Shown piece by piece: positions 35,358 to 35,412 of a stretch of DNA of 35,412 bases (its first letter is position 1; each line of letters starts with the position of its first letter). The notes under the pieces were generated by a model. The model had not been told where the DNA came from. It did no database searches and saw only the letters and a program-made list of their open reading frames with translations. The position numbers and the translations under genes are program-made. Location: the NCBI GenBank assembly GCA_030916895.1, contig JAUPVR010000006.1:1-35412 (forward strand), read 5' to 3'. This stretch comes from Patescibacteria group bacterium (GTDB taxonomy: Bacteria; Patescibacteriota; Minisyncoccia; Phycocordibacterales; UBA5272).

Positions 35358-35412
35358 AAAGAAAAAGGCGCTTACCCACATTTCTGTGTGTAAGCGCCTG
35401 TACCGCATGTGC
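35358..35412 (-). repeat. 55-nt repeat copy 2, at the end of the window
   Basis: Exact match to 34247-34301 that ends at the last base of the window. Confidence 0.9.

Noticed and set aside
1-35412. Phage, plasmid, defence island or secondary-metabolite cluster
   Set aside because: No integrase, transposase, capsid, restriction, toxin-antitoxin or NRPS/PKS-like protein among the ORFs.

Overview
This 35.4-kb window is a compact, AT-rich bacterial contig. Its gene content and style (a dense set of informational genes plus Patescibacteria/CPR-like secreted proteins) suggest a Parcubacteria-like genome, but I infer that lineage and have not proven it. Genes I can recognise: a dTMP/nucleotide cluster (dcd, dut, folA, thyA), argS, ileS, recO, an AI-2E-type permease, metG, tatD, rpsF-ssb-rpsR, ndk, a DUF805 protein, a beta-CASP metallo-hydrolase, a SLOG/LOG protein, infC-rpmI-rplT, smpB plus ssrA (tmRNA), ftsH, tRNA-Ile(UAU), recG, a ~1480-aa secreted multidomain protein and a poly-Gly lipoprotein. 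The most notable observations: (1) IleRS has an apparently intact histidine-phosphatase (RHG) domain inserted before the HRPYIDE segment; (2) ileS is preceded by a T-box-like leader with a UGGU bulge and a 19-bp terminator; (3) a tRNA-Ile with anticodon UAU sits inside a second, split tRNA-Ile copy that is interrupted at the anticodon by a 144-bp insert containing the intact tRNA; (4) TATACT/TATAAT -10 boxes lie 6-9 nt upstream of many start codons, predicting leaderless transcription; (5) there is a structured ncRNA with its own promoter and terminator; (6) the tmRNA has an unusually long predicted tag and starts about 4 nt after the smpB stop; (7) two hairpin repeats have covarying stems; (8) the contig ends in an exact 55-nt copy of an internal terminator repeat. 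I found no CRISPR array, transposase, integrase or defence locus.
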